Counted from the stretch's first letter, positions 1 to 12,368 are shown. The stretch: 64,000 nt of DNA from Arctopsyche grandis (GCF_051622035.1 NC_135355.1:26955486-27019485), one strand, 5' to 3'. The notes: generated from the letters alone by a model not told the origin. Numbers and translations: made by a program.

Positions 1-1625
1 AGAAAAATGCATTCAACATTTAATTATAATTTTATAGTAAAAAAATCATTTATATTCTTACAAATACATACGTATATAAACCCCGTAATATTTTCAATAT
101 CTTCTATATACCAGTTCTTAATCCAGTTTTATACAAAATTCAAACTTCTTATTAACGATTTTTCAGAACACTCGGGATTATAAGGTATTCATTTTTTAAC
201 ACAACGCTTTTTCTCCTTCATCCCCACACCCACTTTCCGTATCCCGTCCCTTTTTTCAAATTCGGAAGGTAAACGGCTTTTCCTCCGCATGAATTTATAT
301 TGTTATAATAAAGAAAGGCTTTACTTTTACGGCCATTCACTGAAGGACCAGAGAAATTCGTTTATTATACGCGTCGCTTATGAGTCGAATACAATTTAAG
401 TGCAAAGAAAAAGCAGTAATATTCCAAAAACTAACGAATATTTAACGCAATATAAATACTTCAAATTCCCGCTATTGGAAAGGAAAAGAAAAACATAACG
501 AGCCGGAAAGAAATTCAGCAGTAAGTATTCCGAACGCGCGTTCTAAACGCATCGGATACGACCTGACATCAAGTCAAATTTCCCGCCATCGCCCAGATAA
601 AATAGAGAGAGGGCCCTAAGTAGATGCAGGATCGCAGGTCCACACCCTCGGGAGCATTTTCAGATCAAATAAAACCTATATCCTAGGGGTGGTGTTGATG
701 GAACACGCACACGACCGACGGCCACCATGAATATGTATGGCTCATTGGAGATCGCGTACCATTTTGGGATGAGGCGAGCCCTCGTTGCGATAGGTTTTTA
801 ATCTCGACCGCCTATTTATTATCAATAGATTTGAACATACAAACTGAGTTAAACACACGTGCTTTATATAAAAAATAGTAAAAATAGAGCATACTTTTCG
901 TTATACGTGGATTATATAATATTCACAAATTCACAAATTTTATTTTCTCATAATATCAATTTTTTTATAATGTCTTTGATAAATCATTTTACAATATTCT
1001 TGGGAATAGAACACCGATTCTTGTAAACCAGTGGCTCCGAAGCCGCAAGTATTTATTTTTAATATAACGTACGACTTTCAACATCACCTCAAAGGAACCT
1101 CAAATCTTTCTTTTTTCTCCTTTAAAATATAAGTAAATATGCGGACGTTTTATTTTTATGGACGAGTTGTTTGACTTTTTGTAAAGAATTCACTATCTTT
1201 GTCGTTTTATCATGTGTGCCTTTTATTATTTCATCAACTTTTATATCATATATATAAAGACGGTAATCTGTGTGTGTGTGTGTGTCCTAACTCTCGCCGA
1301 ACATAATGAACGAATCAATAAAAATCAAATTCATTTTTCGACGAGACGACTTTGTCGCGACTCGAACCGATCACCCCAAATAGCCTGAATATGGGTCTAA
1401 ATTGAGCTAATTGTCACGTGCATCACGCAAAATCCAATTCTTCATTTCGCCTTTTTTTTAAACATTAATTGAAATATTCCTTCTCGCCATATAAAAATAC
1501 GTAATTATAATAATTTTATTTAGCGGGGTTTTGAACCATTTTTTTCTTTTCATATAAAACAATTAAATATATATTTTTACTTGAAATAAATTTATATTTT
1601 AGCGATATTTGAAAAATAAAATTAA
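1..1625. other. AT-rich noncoding stretch, no gene recognised
   Basis: Mostly unique AT-rich sequence. A short GC-richer block at about 540-820 contains an ATG in a strong Kozak-like context (gccaccATG at 721-729) that opens a 24-codon frame ending at TAA. A GT lies just before the stop, so a tiny first coding exon is conceivable but unsupported. A short (TG)n run lies near 1270. I see no RNA gene. Confidence 0.5.
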
Positions 1626-1629
1626 TTCC

Positions 1630-1702
1630 AAATCGCGGGGTCGAGCTGGGGTCCTTGGGCTCAGAACATTCACGCTAACCATTAGACTATGGTCTCTATA
1701 GA
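1630..1702 (-). repeat. tRNA-like (SINE head or degraded tRNA) fragment
   Basis: On the minus strand there is an A-box-like motif (TAGTCTAATGGTTAGCG) followed about 30 nt later by a weak B-box-like motif (GCTCGACCCC). I could not fold an acceptor stem or a convincing T-arm, so this is more likely a SINE promoter remnant than a functional tRNA gene. Confidence 0.35.
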
Positions 1703-1742
1703 AAAAATGCTCTAAATTACGTACATAATATTCGATTACCCT

Positions 1743-2013
1743 TTACAAGTATGGGGAACGAATCATTCGCGTATCTTCGGCTTTCGTCGACAATCGAAAA
1801 AAAAATTTTTTTTCATTTTTTTCATATTTTTCATTTTTTTCATATTTTTCATTTTTTTCATATTTTTCATTTTTTTCATTTTTTTCATAATTTTCATTTT
1901 TTTGTGCCTTTGTCTTTCCAAAACCAGTCGATTCCATATCTTTAACTTTATTTTTATTCGAGTTTCAATTTCTTTTCGAAACCACCCGTTGAAATCAACG
2001 GGCCCTACACTAG
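1743..2013 (+). mobile_element. 5'-truncated Helitron-like element (same family as 28.5-31.3 kb)
   Basis: The 3' end has the Helitron signature: a hairpin CCCGTTGA-AA-TCAACGGG at 1985-2002, eight spacer bases, then CTAG at 2010-2013 followed by the target T. Internally it keeps the GTATGGGGAAC segment, a short TTTTTTCAT array (about 1801-1902) and the CAGTCGATT...TTTCGAAACC tail of the two longer copies at 28.5-31.3 kb. It lacks their GC-rich minisatellite and 8-mer array. Helitron hairpin plus CTRR at an A^T target is established; family membership is seen directly by comparison within the window. Confidence 0.8.
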
Positions 2014-2261
2014 TTTGACATAAATTCCATCACCACACCATTTCTATATGATATTGTTTTCTCTTAAATATAAATAGAACCACTCTTGAATTTTATCTTC
2101 AGATCTATTTTTGAGGAAATATTACAATATATTAATTACAGATCAGGGCCATAGCATGGGGGTGGTAGAGGGGGTCGCATAGCCTTGGGTACAAGATTGG
2201 GGGGGGGAAACACGAATAATTTTTTTTTTTTTTTTTTTTTTTTTTTATTTTTTTTTATTTC

Positions 2262-2698
2262 ATACCAGGAAGGCATTACAGGTAAACCCCAATGCGCCTT
2301 CCTGGCCAAATTACAAACAATACAGCATTTTTTATTATATACATAAGTCGCTAAATTACGAGACACTGACAAACTCGACAATTAACGAGACATCTATGAA
2401 TTGTACTTACATTTTTATTGTAATATTTACATTAATCATGCTCAAATAGTGGTGACATAGTGGGTAGGAAGGATTTTTAGCCAATTTTTAATCGGGAATC
2501 GTTTCAACAATGAAATCAGAGAAAATTGGCAAACTCTGATAGGAAACGATCAACCAGGAGTCACAAATCCTGGTCTGACCAGCAGCATTACAGATATACT
2601 CAGAAAAATTCTTTTTCAATCGAGGTCAGCTCAAGGGATCGAACTCGGCGCCTCTCAGTGTTAAGCAGAAGCTTAACGACCGAGCCACGCTGCTGGCT
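2262..2698 (-). mobile_element. tRNA-derived SINE (minus orientation)
   Basis: Read on the minus strand it has a tRNA-like head (B box GAGTTCGATCC, from about 2640), the shared body (GTGACTCC...GATCGTTTCC...CAGAGTTTGCCAA) and the terminal hairpin tail (CCAGGAAGGCGCATTGGGG...CCTTCCTGG). It is preceded on the plus strand by a T run of about 27 (2220-2247), which is the A tail. The same family recurs about ten times in this window. Confidence 0.75.
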
Positions 2699-2714
2699 AT
2701 AATAATATTAATAC

Positions 2715-3550
2715 TAATATTCCATACTATGTAAAATAATATGCTTGATGTTATTTCGGGGGAATTGTTCTTTGGAATTGAACTTTCTTTTATGTTTTCT
2801 GATCAAAGCTTGAGTGAGTTTTTTTTATATATTAAATTTATAAATAAAGTGCCGATTGTAGATTTAAATATGTGTAAATACATATAATAAATTGTTTGTA
2901 CGCAATTTTTCTTTTCCACGCAAATAATTACGATTTGTCGTATTTATTAATAATTGATATTTAAAATGCAGACGAGCACTACAAGGAAGGTCGCCATTCG
3001 CCCTGTCTATTTTCGAAAATGACGACATTCTTCTTTTAATTAAATTTATTTATTTTTCATATTACATGAGAAAAGTCATTTATTTTTTTCAATATATTTT
3101 TCATAATACAAATAATTAATAGTTTAGGATCTAAACTATTAATTATTTGTATCTAAAATTTAGATGATCAATTTTTTGATAAAAAAACAAAGTTACAAAA
3201 AGTCGAATGTTTGAATGGTCGAAAATTAAAAAAAAATAAAGTAAAAAGATATTAGAAGGGTTATTAGTTTTCCCACGGGCGCAAACTATCCTAGCTACGG
3301 CTATAATAGATACATCAAATTCTAATAGCTTATAGGACTTATGAATAATCAAAAATATGTTATATTAAAACATCTTACAAAAGCTTTATATTATGTAGAT
3401 CGGAATCAAATTCATAACACGCGATTTAGTTCTATTGAGTATGTCATCATAAATAGTAATACATTAATATGTAATGAGATTATTCTGATCATATCCATAA
3501 AACAGTGTTAAAATTCTATGATATTTGAATAAAGTATTTCAGCTTGGACT
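2715..3550. repeat. AT-rich noncoding DNA with a perfect 22-bp-stem hairpin at 3106-3152
   Basis: Positions 3106-3127 are the exact reverse complement of 3131-3152, with a 3-nt loop. The arms are AT-rich (ATACAAATAATTAATAGTTT start). No transposon termini or coding capacity were seen around it. Confidence 0.6.
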
Positions 3551-3554
3551 TTTT

Positions 3555-3860
3555 GAGGGGTTTCCGAGGTCGGAGTGAAAGACGCAGTAGTGTAGTAGAG
3601 ATACATAATTTATTTTTGTTCCGACGATCCAGCTACGAATGAATCACGGGCCAAAACCGCCCAATATGTATGTATGTATACTCAAGCTTATACTCTCAAT
3701 ACAGAGAGGTCATTAGCCGATGGGTCATGAGATATTATTGGCTGTTGTATACAGCTCGTCTATACGTTGAGGCCTTTTTAGCGCGAAAGCGAGATCAGGC
3801 GTTTAACTATGCCAAGCCAACGGTTGTTCACGAGCAGCAATTGTCTAATATCTACGATAC
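3555..3860 (-). mobile_element. Degraded solo LTR (relative of 40002-40292 and 46683-47359)
   Basis: The right part (GCGCGAAAGCGAGATCAGGCG...CACGAGCAGC...ATCTACGATACA) aligns by eye with the minus-strand TGTAACGTAGAGATTAGG...GATCTCTCGTTCGCGCC end of the two better-preserved solo LTRs. The left part (GGTCGGAGTGAAAGACGCAG) aligns with their CTGCGTCTTGCTCTCCGA segment. No TSD could be recognised. Confidence 0.5.
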
Positions 3861-3864
3861 AGTG

Positions 3865-4978
3865 TGTATATAATATACATATGTATGTATGTATGTATGT
3901 ATTTACATATGTAGATATGATAAAAAAATTGTTTACAAAGTATCATTTTAATATATGTAGGTACCTTTTAAATAATACTATGTGTATATTTCTTCAAATA
4001 GATCAAGTTTCATATAACTAACTTCGCACTAACATTTCTTTTACATAATTATTAAAATAATTCGTTATATATTTTTCATAGAATATATACTTTCTGAAAT
4101 AAGAATTTAAGCAGCTTATTGTTCCAACGAGCGTGGAGCAGAAAGCCTCCACGGAAAAAAAATAAAAACAAAAAAAGCTTGCACATCGTCGAAGCGTTTA
4201 ACGTCTCTCGTGATACACGAGCGTTATCTCTTTACGGGCGAGAACACGACGTTTAATATTAAAAACCTTTAATCCTGCACGTCAATCATCCATCAAAAGT
4301 GAATTCATCCGAAGACACTTTTTGCGATATGGTAGTTCTACGCGCGTGAAAGCTCCCAGAGGAAATCACGGAATTTGTTTTTCACCAAGGGGAGGGAGAA
4401 GTAAACTCCCGGGAAAGTCTGAAGGCCTCCGGGGGCTTCGCATTTCTACCTCCAACTCCATTTTCCTCTCCACCCCCTCACCACCCTGTTCAACATCTGT
4501 CATACGCCAGTCTAAATGCAAGCCTAAAACAACGTTTGCCAGAGTGTCAGCATTTTTTATCCTTATTCGTAATCAGGTGACCAAAAATCCCAGTTTATAT
4601 TAATTTCATTTATAAAATTTTACTTCTTAAAACATACTAAGTATGTTTGATATAACAAATGTTTGACAATTTTGAAACCGAATGCAATACATATATTGTT
4701 ACATAGTTGTTTCCTCCATTAAAAAAATCGTATTTAAGTTTATATTTATACATACAATATCATAGAGACATCTATGGAAAAATTCAATATACAGCGAATG
4801 TTTTCGAAATATTCATACATTAAGTGTGATCCCGGTGTTTTCTGGTACCGTGAATCCCGGTGCTGAAACTAGTCTGAATACCGGGATTATGGTGCTGGCA
4901 GAAATTTTCTTTAAAAATATTATTTTTACAAAAATAATGTGGAAAAAACATAAAACAACATTATATAATTAATAAACG
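3865..4978. other. AT-rich noncoding DNA, no gene recognised
   Basis: Contains (TATG)n microsatellites near 3880. A GC-richer unique block spans 4130-4520, where a 93-codon frame shows no family features. A small CCCGGT-rich patch at 4826-4896 resembles the subterminal repeats of the hAT element at 7777-9388. Confidence 0.5.
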
Positions 4979-5580
4979 CATATTTTGACTGATTCGAACT
5001 CAGAATCGATCACTGATCACGTTTTCATGATCTAGAAAAATGTGTTTATGATGAGTGCATGTATGTGTATTGTGTCAGTGTATTTTGGGGATTTTTTGAA
5101 CACCGTTCGTCCAATCGAACTGAAACTTAGTATCGGTTACTAAAATTCTTATCGATACTACGTAATTTTTTGACCGGAAATGGTACCTCCCCGTATATGT
5201 AGGTGTCCTCTTTTTTATGTTTTTGAATTCAATAATCTCCCAAACCGTTAATCAAATCGGATTGAAATTTTTTTTCCTTGTAATAGAAATTATTAATATT
5301 ATACGCCAATATTTTTTAAATACTTTTCCCTAAACCGAAATTAGTACTTTTATTCTAGAGATTCAAAGTTTTTTATGTTTTTCTCAGAAATCAAAAGTTG
5401 AACTTTTGTCTTGTGAAGTTTCCCTACATTTGTATTCAATTTGTATCAAAAATGCTCATAGCCGGTATGTGTGAGCGTGTATGTACATACATATGTTTGA
5501 TTATCGAATTTTGTTTTTTATCCATCCTATATTCCTCAAATACATAGATAAAGTCGTGGGTCAATGTATGTACATAATTG
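4979..5580 (+). repeat. Interspersed repeat family X, copy 1
   Basis: Shares long blocks with 6455-6840 and 21845-22560: a TTTTGACTGATTCGAACTC start, CACTGATCACGTTTTCATGA, TTTTGGGGATTTTTTGAACA, TCGAACTGAAACTTAGTAT, and a distal block beginning CAATTTGTATCAAAAAT. The distal block also appears inverted at 49790-49998. There is no coding capacity and I cannot assign a class. Confidence 0.65.
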
Positions 5581-6224
5581 CAGTTTTTATTTTAGGTGGA
5601 TTGTTTCGATGAATAATTACTTGACGGTACAAACTATTTGTAAAAAAACGAATCAATGAATCAAAGTGATGTTTTTTAATTTATTTGTTGTGTTTTATTT
5701 AATCTTAGAAATCTATGGGTGCGAACCGAAAATTTAAAATGGGAGTATTTTTGGGAGTACTAGTACCAATATGGGAGTATTTTTGCGTGAAACATCGGGA
5801 GAGTTTGCAAAATACAATTGAACGTTTTTGAAATATGAAAACATTGATCTTTTGCAGCAACTTTTTATTCTTATTAATTTGTTTAGTTAAAGTTACCTTC
5901 CGGGATTGGAAGCACTAATCTCATGACTCATTTTCCCAACTTTTTCGGGTTATTCCGTCGTCGAGCTTGTATATATACAAAGCAAATATACGATAATGTT
6001 TTACATAGTGAAATACTTATTTTACGAGATAAACATTAGGTATTTAAAAAATATAGTAAGAATTGATTTTTAAAAGTTTTTTTTTGTATTTTAAAGGTGT
6101 GTTTATAGCTTAACACTCTATGAATGATCACAATATGTCTTGTATATTAAAGATATTACATACATCGAGTCTTTTACAGAGTATATACGTAGGTTGCATA
6201 TTTTATAGTAATCAACAAATCCAA

Positions 6225-6425
6225 GATGCTAGAAACCCAAATTTGCGAGAAACGAGAATGGACTTAAAATTTGTTGAAACCGTTTCAATAATGAAATTGG
6301 ATAAATTGGAAAATTCTAATAGGAAACCATGGACCTGGAGTCACATACATATGTACATATGTATATCCAAGGCTGGCCAGCAACACCGGGCCAGGGAGTG
6401 ACTCCATGGTTATTTATACCAGGAA
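6225..6425 (-). mobile_element. SINE fragment (minus orientation)
   Basis: Contains the SINE body in inverse (GAAACCGTTTCAATAATGAAA, TCTAATAGGAAACCATGGAC, GAGTCACA, AAGGCTGGCCAGCAACAC). The hairpin tail and part of the head are missing. Confidence 0.6.
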
Positions 6426-6454
6426 TTTATATGTACATACATTTATCTACATAT

Positions 6455-6840
6455 ATTATATTCAGTTTCTCAAAGTGTGATAGAAGTACTCAGAATCGAT
6501 CAGGGATCACTTTTTCATGGCTTAGAAATAGTTTATTAGTGTTAGTATGTGTGCCTGTGCAAATAATTTAAATACCATAAATCCTATCGTACCGAAACTT
6601 AGTATCAGTTACTGAAATGCTTATCGTTATGAAGTAATTTTTTATCAAATTTTTAGGTTAACTAGAAGTGGTAAGTCCCCTCATACATACATAGGTCTCC
6701 TTATTTTCTTAAGTTTTTGGACTCATTTTTCTCCTAAGCAGCTCAACAGATTGGAACGAAACTTTTTTTATGTGTAATAGGTTTGATAAATTTCATACAA
6801 TTGCATTTTTTTATTATAATTAATCACCCAACTACATATT
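6455..6840 (+). repeat. Interspersed repeat family X, copy 2
   Basis: A divergent partial copy of the family at 4979-5580. It shares CAGAATCGATCAGGGATCAC, TACCGAAACTTAGTATCAGT and the AAACCGTT/CAGCTCAACAGATTGGAACG segment. Confidence 0.5.
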
Positions 6841-7768
6841 AAGTATCAGAATTTTAAAATTTAAGCATCCATGACATAAATATATATTTTTCGTTTATAT
6901 TAAGCATATCATAAGCTTCAATTTTCTTTTTCCTTTTTGTAAAATTAATCTTATCGACTGGTAATATAAAAAATCTTCTTCAGTTTTCTTTTTTCTTTTT
7001 ATAAAATTAATATTATCGACTGGTAATCTAAGAGACTCCTCTTCAGTTTCATTCCTTCAATTTTTAGTACATGTCCCGGCCAGTTTCATTGAAATTCGCA
7101 ATTTCTTTATCATGATTGGAAAATTTTCATGTACATATAAAATCATCAAAAGAAAATCATTCACTTTATTTCAAAATTACACAAGTACTGCTTATTAATT
7201 CACTGTTTTAGTTTTTATTCATCATCTTGTATGCTTGCTAAAATATTGTCTAAAATCAGGTCAACCAGACTTTTCTATTTTATACTATTTAAAACAAAAG
7301 ATTTTTGAATATTTTTAATGAAAAATTGAACGTTCTTCGGTCACCTTATATATTTAAACAGTGAACGTTTCATTCCAGACATTTGACCTTTATAAGTCAA
7401 TGTAGAAATAATATGTATGAATTTTCTATTTTACTTATCGCATCTGTCGCAGTTTCAATCTTAATATTATACGGCTAAGCGCATCATAACAACGGCTCTA
7501 TTGTATCTATTATAGTTTGGTCTGTAATTATCTCTGGTAATTAAGATACGCATTAGTTGTGTTATTGGGTGATAAACTACAACTTGACAAGAGGCTAACG
7601 GGTTATCTCCAACTGTAACCTAATCAATAATCTAAAACCTATTAAAGCTACCAATCATCAAAGCCGTGCGTAGGACTTTCTTGTGCACATTAAATTAAAC
7701 GACATCGAAATTAACACCAAACTTACGACGCAAACATGTCTAGATACTTTCATCGTACCTCCAAGACA
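6841..7768. other. AT-rich noncoding DNA, nothing recognised
   Basis: A local duplication of about 60 bp (CTTTTTCCTTTTTGTAAAAT...TATCGACTGGTAAT at about 6922-6968 and 6982-7028) is the only structure seen. Confidence 0.5.
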
Positions 7769-7776
7769 CTTGTGAT

Positions 7777-9388
7777 TAGGGTTTTTGACCCGGGTCGACC
7801 CGGGACAGACATTCCCGGGAATTCGCGGAATTTTTGTTGTCCCGTGTCCCGGGAATTCTTATCTCGAATCCCGGGAATTGAATTTAAATGAAACGTAAAG
7901 GAGGTTTGTAAAAAATCTTGAAAATATACAATATTTTCACGACTGCACCAAGGGAAATAATAAATCAAATACAAAAAAGAATCGTAAAATATTCCAAAAG
8001 GTTTGTTGTTTAGCAGTAAGTACAGCGCATTCCCCGAACGTGGAAGTTTTATAAGCATAAGTACCTAAGATGCCATTGCAAAAATTTCATGCAGTATCCA
8101 GAGTACCTTAGACAAATCAAATAAATGTATAGGAATCTTCATTGACTTAAAGAAAGCATTTGGCAGCATTTCTCATAAAAAAATTGTATTAAAATTAAAA
8201 GAAAATGGCATTGAACACATAGCCCTTAAATGGATAGAAAGCTATTTAACAGACAGACCTCAAATTTTAAAAAAACACAAATGCAAAACCATTATATTTT
8301 CCAAGCCATAAATAACTACAATAATCTCCCCTCTGAATTGCGCTGTATTGTAAACCAAACAGAACAAGTAAAAAAAATTAAACATTTTTTCAAAAAAAAC
8401 TTACACAGAAAAATATATATATATATTTTAGTGTAATTTTTAATACAAAAAATATTATAATAGATTTTAATAATTTATAATAGAATCGTAGCTCCCTTAT
8501 CAGGCACAAGATCTCCTCGTATCTGATAAAGTATACATGACCAACGATGAAATTAAATATTATATCCTGTAAAATTGTATGTACTATGTAACCCATTTCT
8601 TTATATTACAAATAAAAAAATAAAAATAATGGTTCTGTGCGTTTAGCCAAAATCGTTTCTTATAATTCTATTTTTGGAAAATCTCAATACTGAAGAACTT
8701 GACCTTACCGATGAATTATTCCGAGAATTGAAAATTAAAATCTAATAAAAAAAAGCCTAAAACGGATTTTTTTAACACAAATTTTAAATAATTCTTATTT
8801 TATACCGAACAAAACATTCTTTAAATGTTATAATAAAAGCGAATGTATATCCTATGTTGAAACTATTATGAAGCGAGTATATCTTTCTTGTATTGACGAT
8901 TCCACAATGGAAGAAAATCTTTTATATTCGGATGAAGATGAAACAATTATGTGTTTGACGATGAATGAAGAAATAAATTAGGAGTTATACAAAATAACGT
9001 AAATAAAAATAACATCGACTTTAAAAAATAAATTAAAATAAAGACAGGAGAAAAAACCGATAATTTAAAAAAATTGTTTTCATCCCTTTAAACGATAAAA
9101 CCAACTTCAACCGAAACTTAAAAAGATTTTTCAGATACTTAAGAAGCTACTCTAAATAAGTTTACTTTTATAATTACATTTTTTCCAGTTAATAGATATA
9201 TTATGTATCGTTTACTTTTTTTTATATTTTGTAAATAAATAAATATTTTTTTATTAATAAAAAATATACTATATTGAAAAAAAAGGTATTTTACATGTGT
9301 CCCGGGATCCCGGGAATCCCGGGAACGATCCCGGGCTCCTTCCCGTTTCCCGGGAATTTAAAAAGTCCGGGAATACAGAAACCCTACA
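7777..9388 (+). mobile_element. hAT-like element with CCCGGG-rich subterminal regions, hosting a LINE relic
   Basis: The left end is TAGGGTTTTTGACCCGGG and the right end, reverse-complemented, reads TAGGGTTTCTGTATTCCCGG. Both ends are followed by repeated CCCGGGAATT motifs. The flanks carry a near-perfect 8-bp duplication, CTTGTGAT (7769-7776) and GTTGTGAT (9389-9396), fitting the hAT nTnnnnAn preference. Two bases at the right end are unaccounted for. Internal frames are broken. A coding-like stretch at about 8827-8983 (VKRVYLS-like, then acidic LLYSDEDE, ending TAG) may be a transposase remnant. Confidence 0.7.
8085..8633 (+). pseudogene. Internally deleted non-LTR retrotransposon relic (reverse transcriptase fragment plus ORF2 C-terminus)
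   Basis: Around 8085-8262 the translation reads like an RT core: SNKCIGIFIDLKKAF, then HKKIVLKLKENGI and LKWIESYL, matching the FIDxxKAFDxVxHxxLLxKL pattern of Jockey/CR1-type LINE RTs with Asp changed to Gly. It then jumps to a C-terminal tail (FQAINNYNNLPSELR...FKKNLHRKIY). The catalytic YADD block is absent, so several hundred residues were deleted. It ends in an A-rich AAATAAAAAAATAAAAAT tail. It is dead and lies inside the hAT element. Confidence 0.7.
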
Positions 9389-9389
9389 G

Positions 9390-9850
9390 TTGTGATATAG
9401 TGACAAGCACACTCAATATTACACACCAACTTAAAAATTTTTAAATATTTCATTTCTAAATAATATCCATTCAAACGTATTGTAGAATAAATATTTCTAA
9501 ATTATTAGAACTATTGAGAAAATGAGAAAATTTCACATGAGGACCATTGTTTTATAAGAATACGACTGACGCTCGTCTTACGCCAAGACGTCACTAACGC
9601 CCTCCTAAATCCGTACTAAAATCATCATCATCATCATCAGTGACGGCTGCTGAACAATTACATTAGGAGTTCACTATTTCTGAAAATTAGAAAATATAGA
9701 AAATATAGAAAATAAAATATATGCGATAGTATACTATCTGAAGGATATTGCAATAAAAGACCACTAGGGGGGGTTCTCTTTTTCTGTGTTCTCTTTTCCA
9801 ATGTTCATTTTTCCATTCATTGGTTTTTATACAATTTTTTCAATATAAGG
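9390..9850. other. AT-rich noncoding DNA with an ATC microsatellite
   Basis: Contains a short (ATC)n run near 9625 and nothing else I can identify. Confidence 0.45.
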
Positions 9851-9856
9851 GCAAAA

Positions 9857-10068
9857 CAAATTAAAAAATTACATCTTAGCTAAAACACAATTGTTTCTTT
9901 TTCAATATTTGACATATATAAAGATCTCTTTCGAAATCGCTAATTTTGCTAGATAATATTATATATATTATCTAGCAAAATTAGCAATTTCGAAAGAGAT
10001 TTTTATAACAAATGTCAAATATTGAAAAAAAAAATGATGTTTTAGTTAAGATGTAAATTTTTAATTCG
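9857..10068. mobile_element. Foldback (palindromic) MITE-like element
   Basis: Two arms of about 100 bp are inverted copies of each other with roughly 10% divergence. The left arm runs from AAATTAAAAAATTACATC to GCTAGATAATATTA and the right arm mirrors it to GATGTAAATTTTTAATT. The centre is TATATA. The arm block ATTTCGAAAGAGA is also present near the 5' ends of the Helitrons at 46447-46669 and 52855-53034, so the element may derive from inverted Helitron ends. Confidence 0.65.
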
Positions 10069-10437
10069 CATTGAAAGTTAGTCTCTTTACAAATCTCCCA
10101 AAAGTAAACTATTTGAAAAATTCGTCCTCATCTTTTACCATTAAATAAAACTATCATATAAATTTAAATGTGACGAAAATGTCTACAGTTTTATACACCT
10201 AAACGCATCATAACATAATGGACTCGTTATTAAATAATTATTTAAAAAGCATAATTTTCAACAATAACCATAGAACGGGAGATGTTAATGGTTACCTTTA
10301 AAATTGCTTTAAAAAGCAAATTTTTTTAAGAATTGCCTCTGCGAATCGTAAACGATGTAATAATTTAATTTTGGGAAAAGCCGAAAAAAATTATTCAAGC
10401 TCCGCGAACGACTTATTTTATATATTTGAACGAAGAT

Positions 10438-10665
10438 AACGGTGAACGAAGGGCTGGTGAGAGAGATGGCGGTATACGAAATACTGTGAGCGAGGCGTCT
10501 GTAAATGAGATATCGGTGAACGAACGGCCAGTGAAAGAGATAGCCGTATACGAAGTGCCGGGAGCGACGTGTCAGTAAACGAGATATTGGTGAACGAACG
10601 GTCAGTGAAAGATATGACCGTATACGTAATGCCTGGAGCGCGTCCTCGGTTAACGGAAATTCTGT
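10438..10665. repeat. Minisatellite, three units of about 74-75 bp
   Basis: GGTGAACGAA recurs at about 10440, 10515 and 10589. Each unit carries GGTGAACGAA, an inner GTGA(A/G)AGA motif, a GTATACGAA/GTATACGTA motif and GGAGCG/GAGCGAGG. The short motif GTGAACGA also repeats within units. The array abuts the 5' side of a SINE. Confidence 0.7.
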
Positions 10666-10689
10666 GATCGTGTTGTCGTGTCACCATAT

Positions 10690-11092
10690 CCCACTGGTAT
10701 CTGCTAGCCAGACTTTGAATTTGTGACTCCACGTCAATCGTTTCCTATCAGAGTTTGCAAATTTATCTCATTTTCATTGAAACGGTTCCAACAAATTGGC
10801 AACCGTACCCATTTTCTCGAAAATCTCGAATTTTCAGCGATCTCGGATTTCGCTGAATTCTATAAAATGCTGCAAATTTACAAATTTAACCATAAATGTA
10901 TCTGCAGATGTTAATTGATATGTATTTACTGAATTGTTTAAAAAAATTTGTAAATCTACAAATTTGAGCATAGAGTCTCTATGGATGTTAATTGATATGT
11001 ATTATAATGCAAATGTAGAATGTTTCTGGCCAGGGAGGCACATTGGGGTTACCTATTAGGCCTTCCTGGTATAAATAAAAAATAAATTAAAT
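10690..11092 (+). mobile_element. SINE, 5'-truncated (tRNA head missing)
   Basis: Begins in the body (GCTAGCCAGACTTTGAATTTG), continues through GAAACGGTTCCAACAAATTGG and the variable middle, and ends in the hairpin tail (GGCCAGGGAGGCACATTGGGG...GGCCTTCCTGGTATAAATA) followed by an A/T-rich tail. Confidence 0.75.
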
Positions 11093-11890
11093 TAAATTAA
11101 CTTACTTCAATGTAAGCTAACGTACATATATATGTCGGTAAGATATCAAAGCAAAAATAAGTGATTCAAAATCAGATCACAATTATTTGACGGCCATAAT
11201 GTCACTGAACTGACAGAGTGAAGCTAATATAAAAGGCTTGTAATAAAAACAACATTCATTCGCTCAAATGCACTCCATTCTAATTTTATACATCTCCTTA
11301 TTTCCTCTTCCTTGTTACCTACCGGATATATCTATGATTTGCCATAAATATATATGTATTATAAATAGGTAAATACAAGCATTAATTCGATGCAAAAGAC
11401 GATCTCGAATTTGTTAAAGGTGACATATGTATGTACATAATCCTCGCGAATAGGCAAATTTTCAAGTCAAAAGGTTAAAATCGAACTGAATATTTCTCAA
11501 GATACAAATTACCTACATATGTATATAGATAATATGTGAAGCAGAGTATGTGTGTCACATCCTTGTCCTCATGATAAGCGCATTACTCACAGCTGGCGAC
11601 CTTCTCCACCACCTCCCGTCATCTTCCTCTCATCAATAAATCAACCAGCCAGCCACCAGCCGGAGGTGCCTCTCACCCTAGGTGCGACACGCCATTCAAC
11701 CGACCCCCTGAAACCCATCCCCATCACTACCCATCCACGTCAATTTTCCGCCGGGGAACTTCGTAACGTCTCACTTTTTGCGGCTTAAGACTTGGCAGCA
11801 CTTGCTTTCATTAAAAATATATACGTCATATTTGCGGTAATGATCCCTGGCCGGATCTCGGGCACGACCCGGCCGCTTCACAAGGGAATA
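11093..11890. other. Noncoding DNA, no gene recognised
   Basis: AT-rich to 11550, then a C-rich unique block (11552-11790) with an open frame of 78 codons lacking any family features. I see no RNA gene or transposon termini. Confidence 0.4.
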
Positions 11891-11891
11891 C

Positions 11892-12368
<477 letters not shown>

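Noticed and set aside
721-800. First coding exon starting at the Kozak-like ATG 727
   Set aside because: Only 22-24 codons, no recognisable peptide, and no downstream exon found in the next 40 kb.
1630-1702. Functional tRNA gene on the minus strand
   Set aside because: A-box-like and B-box-like words are present but acceptor and T-arm pairing could not be made.
7750-8058. 102-codon minus-strand frame
   Set aside because: Spans the CCCGGG terminus of a hAT-like element and LINE flank; no family features.
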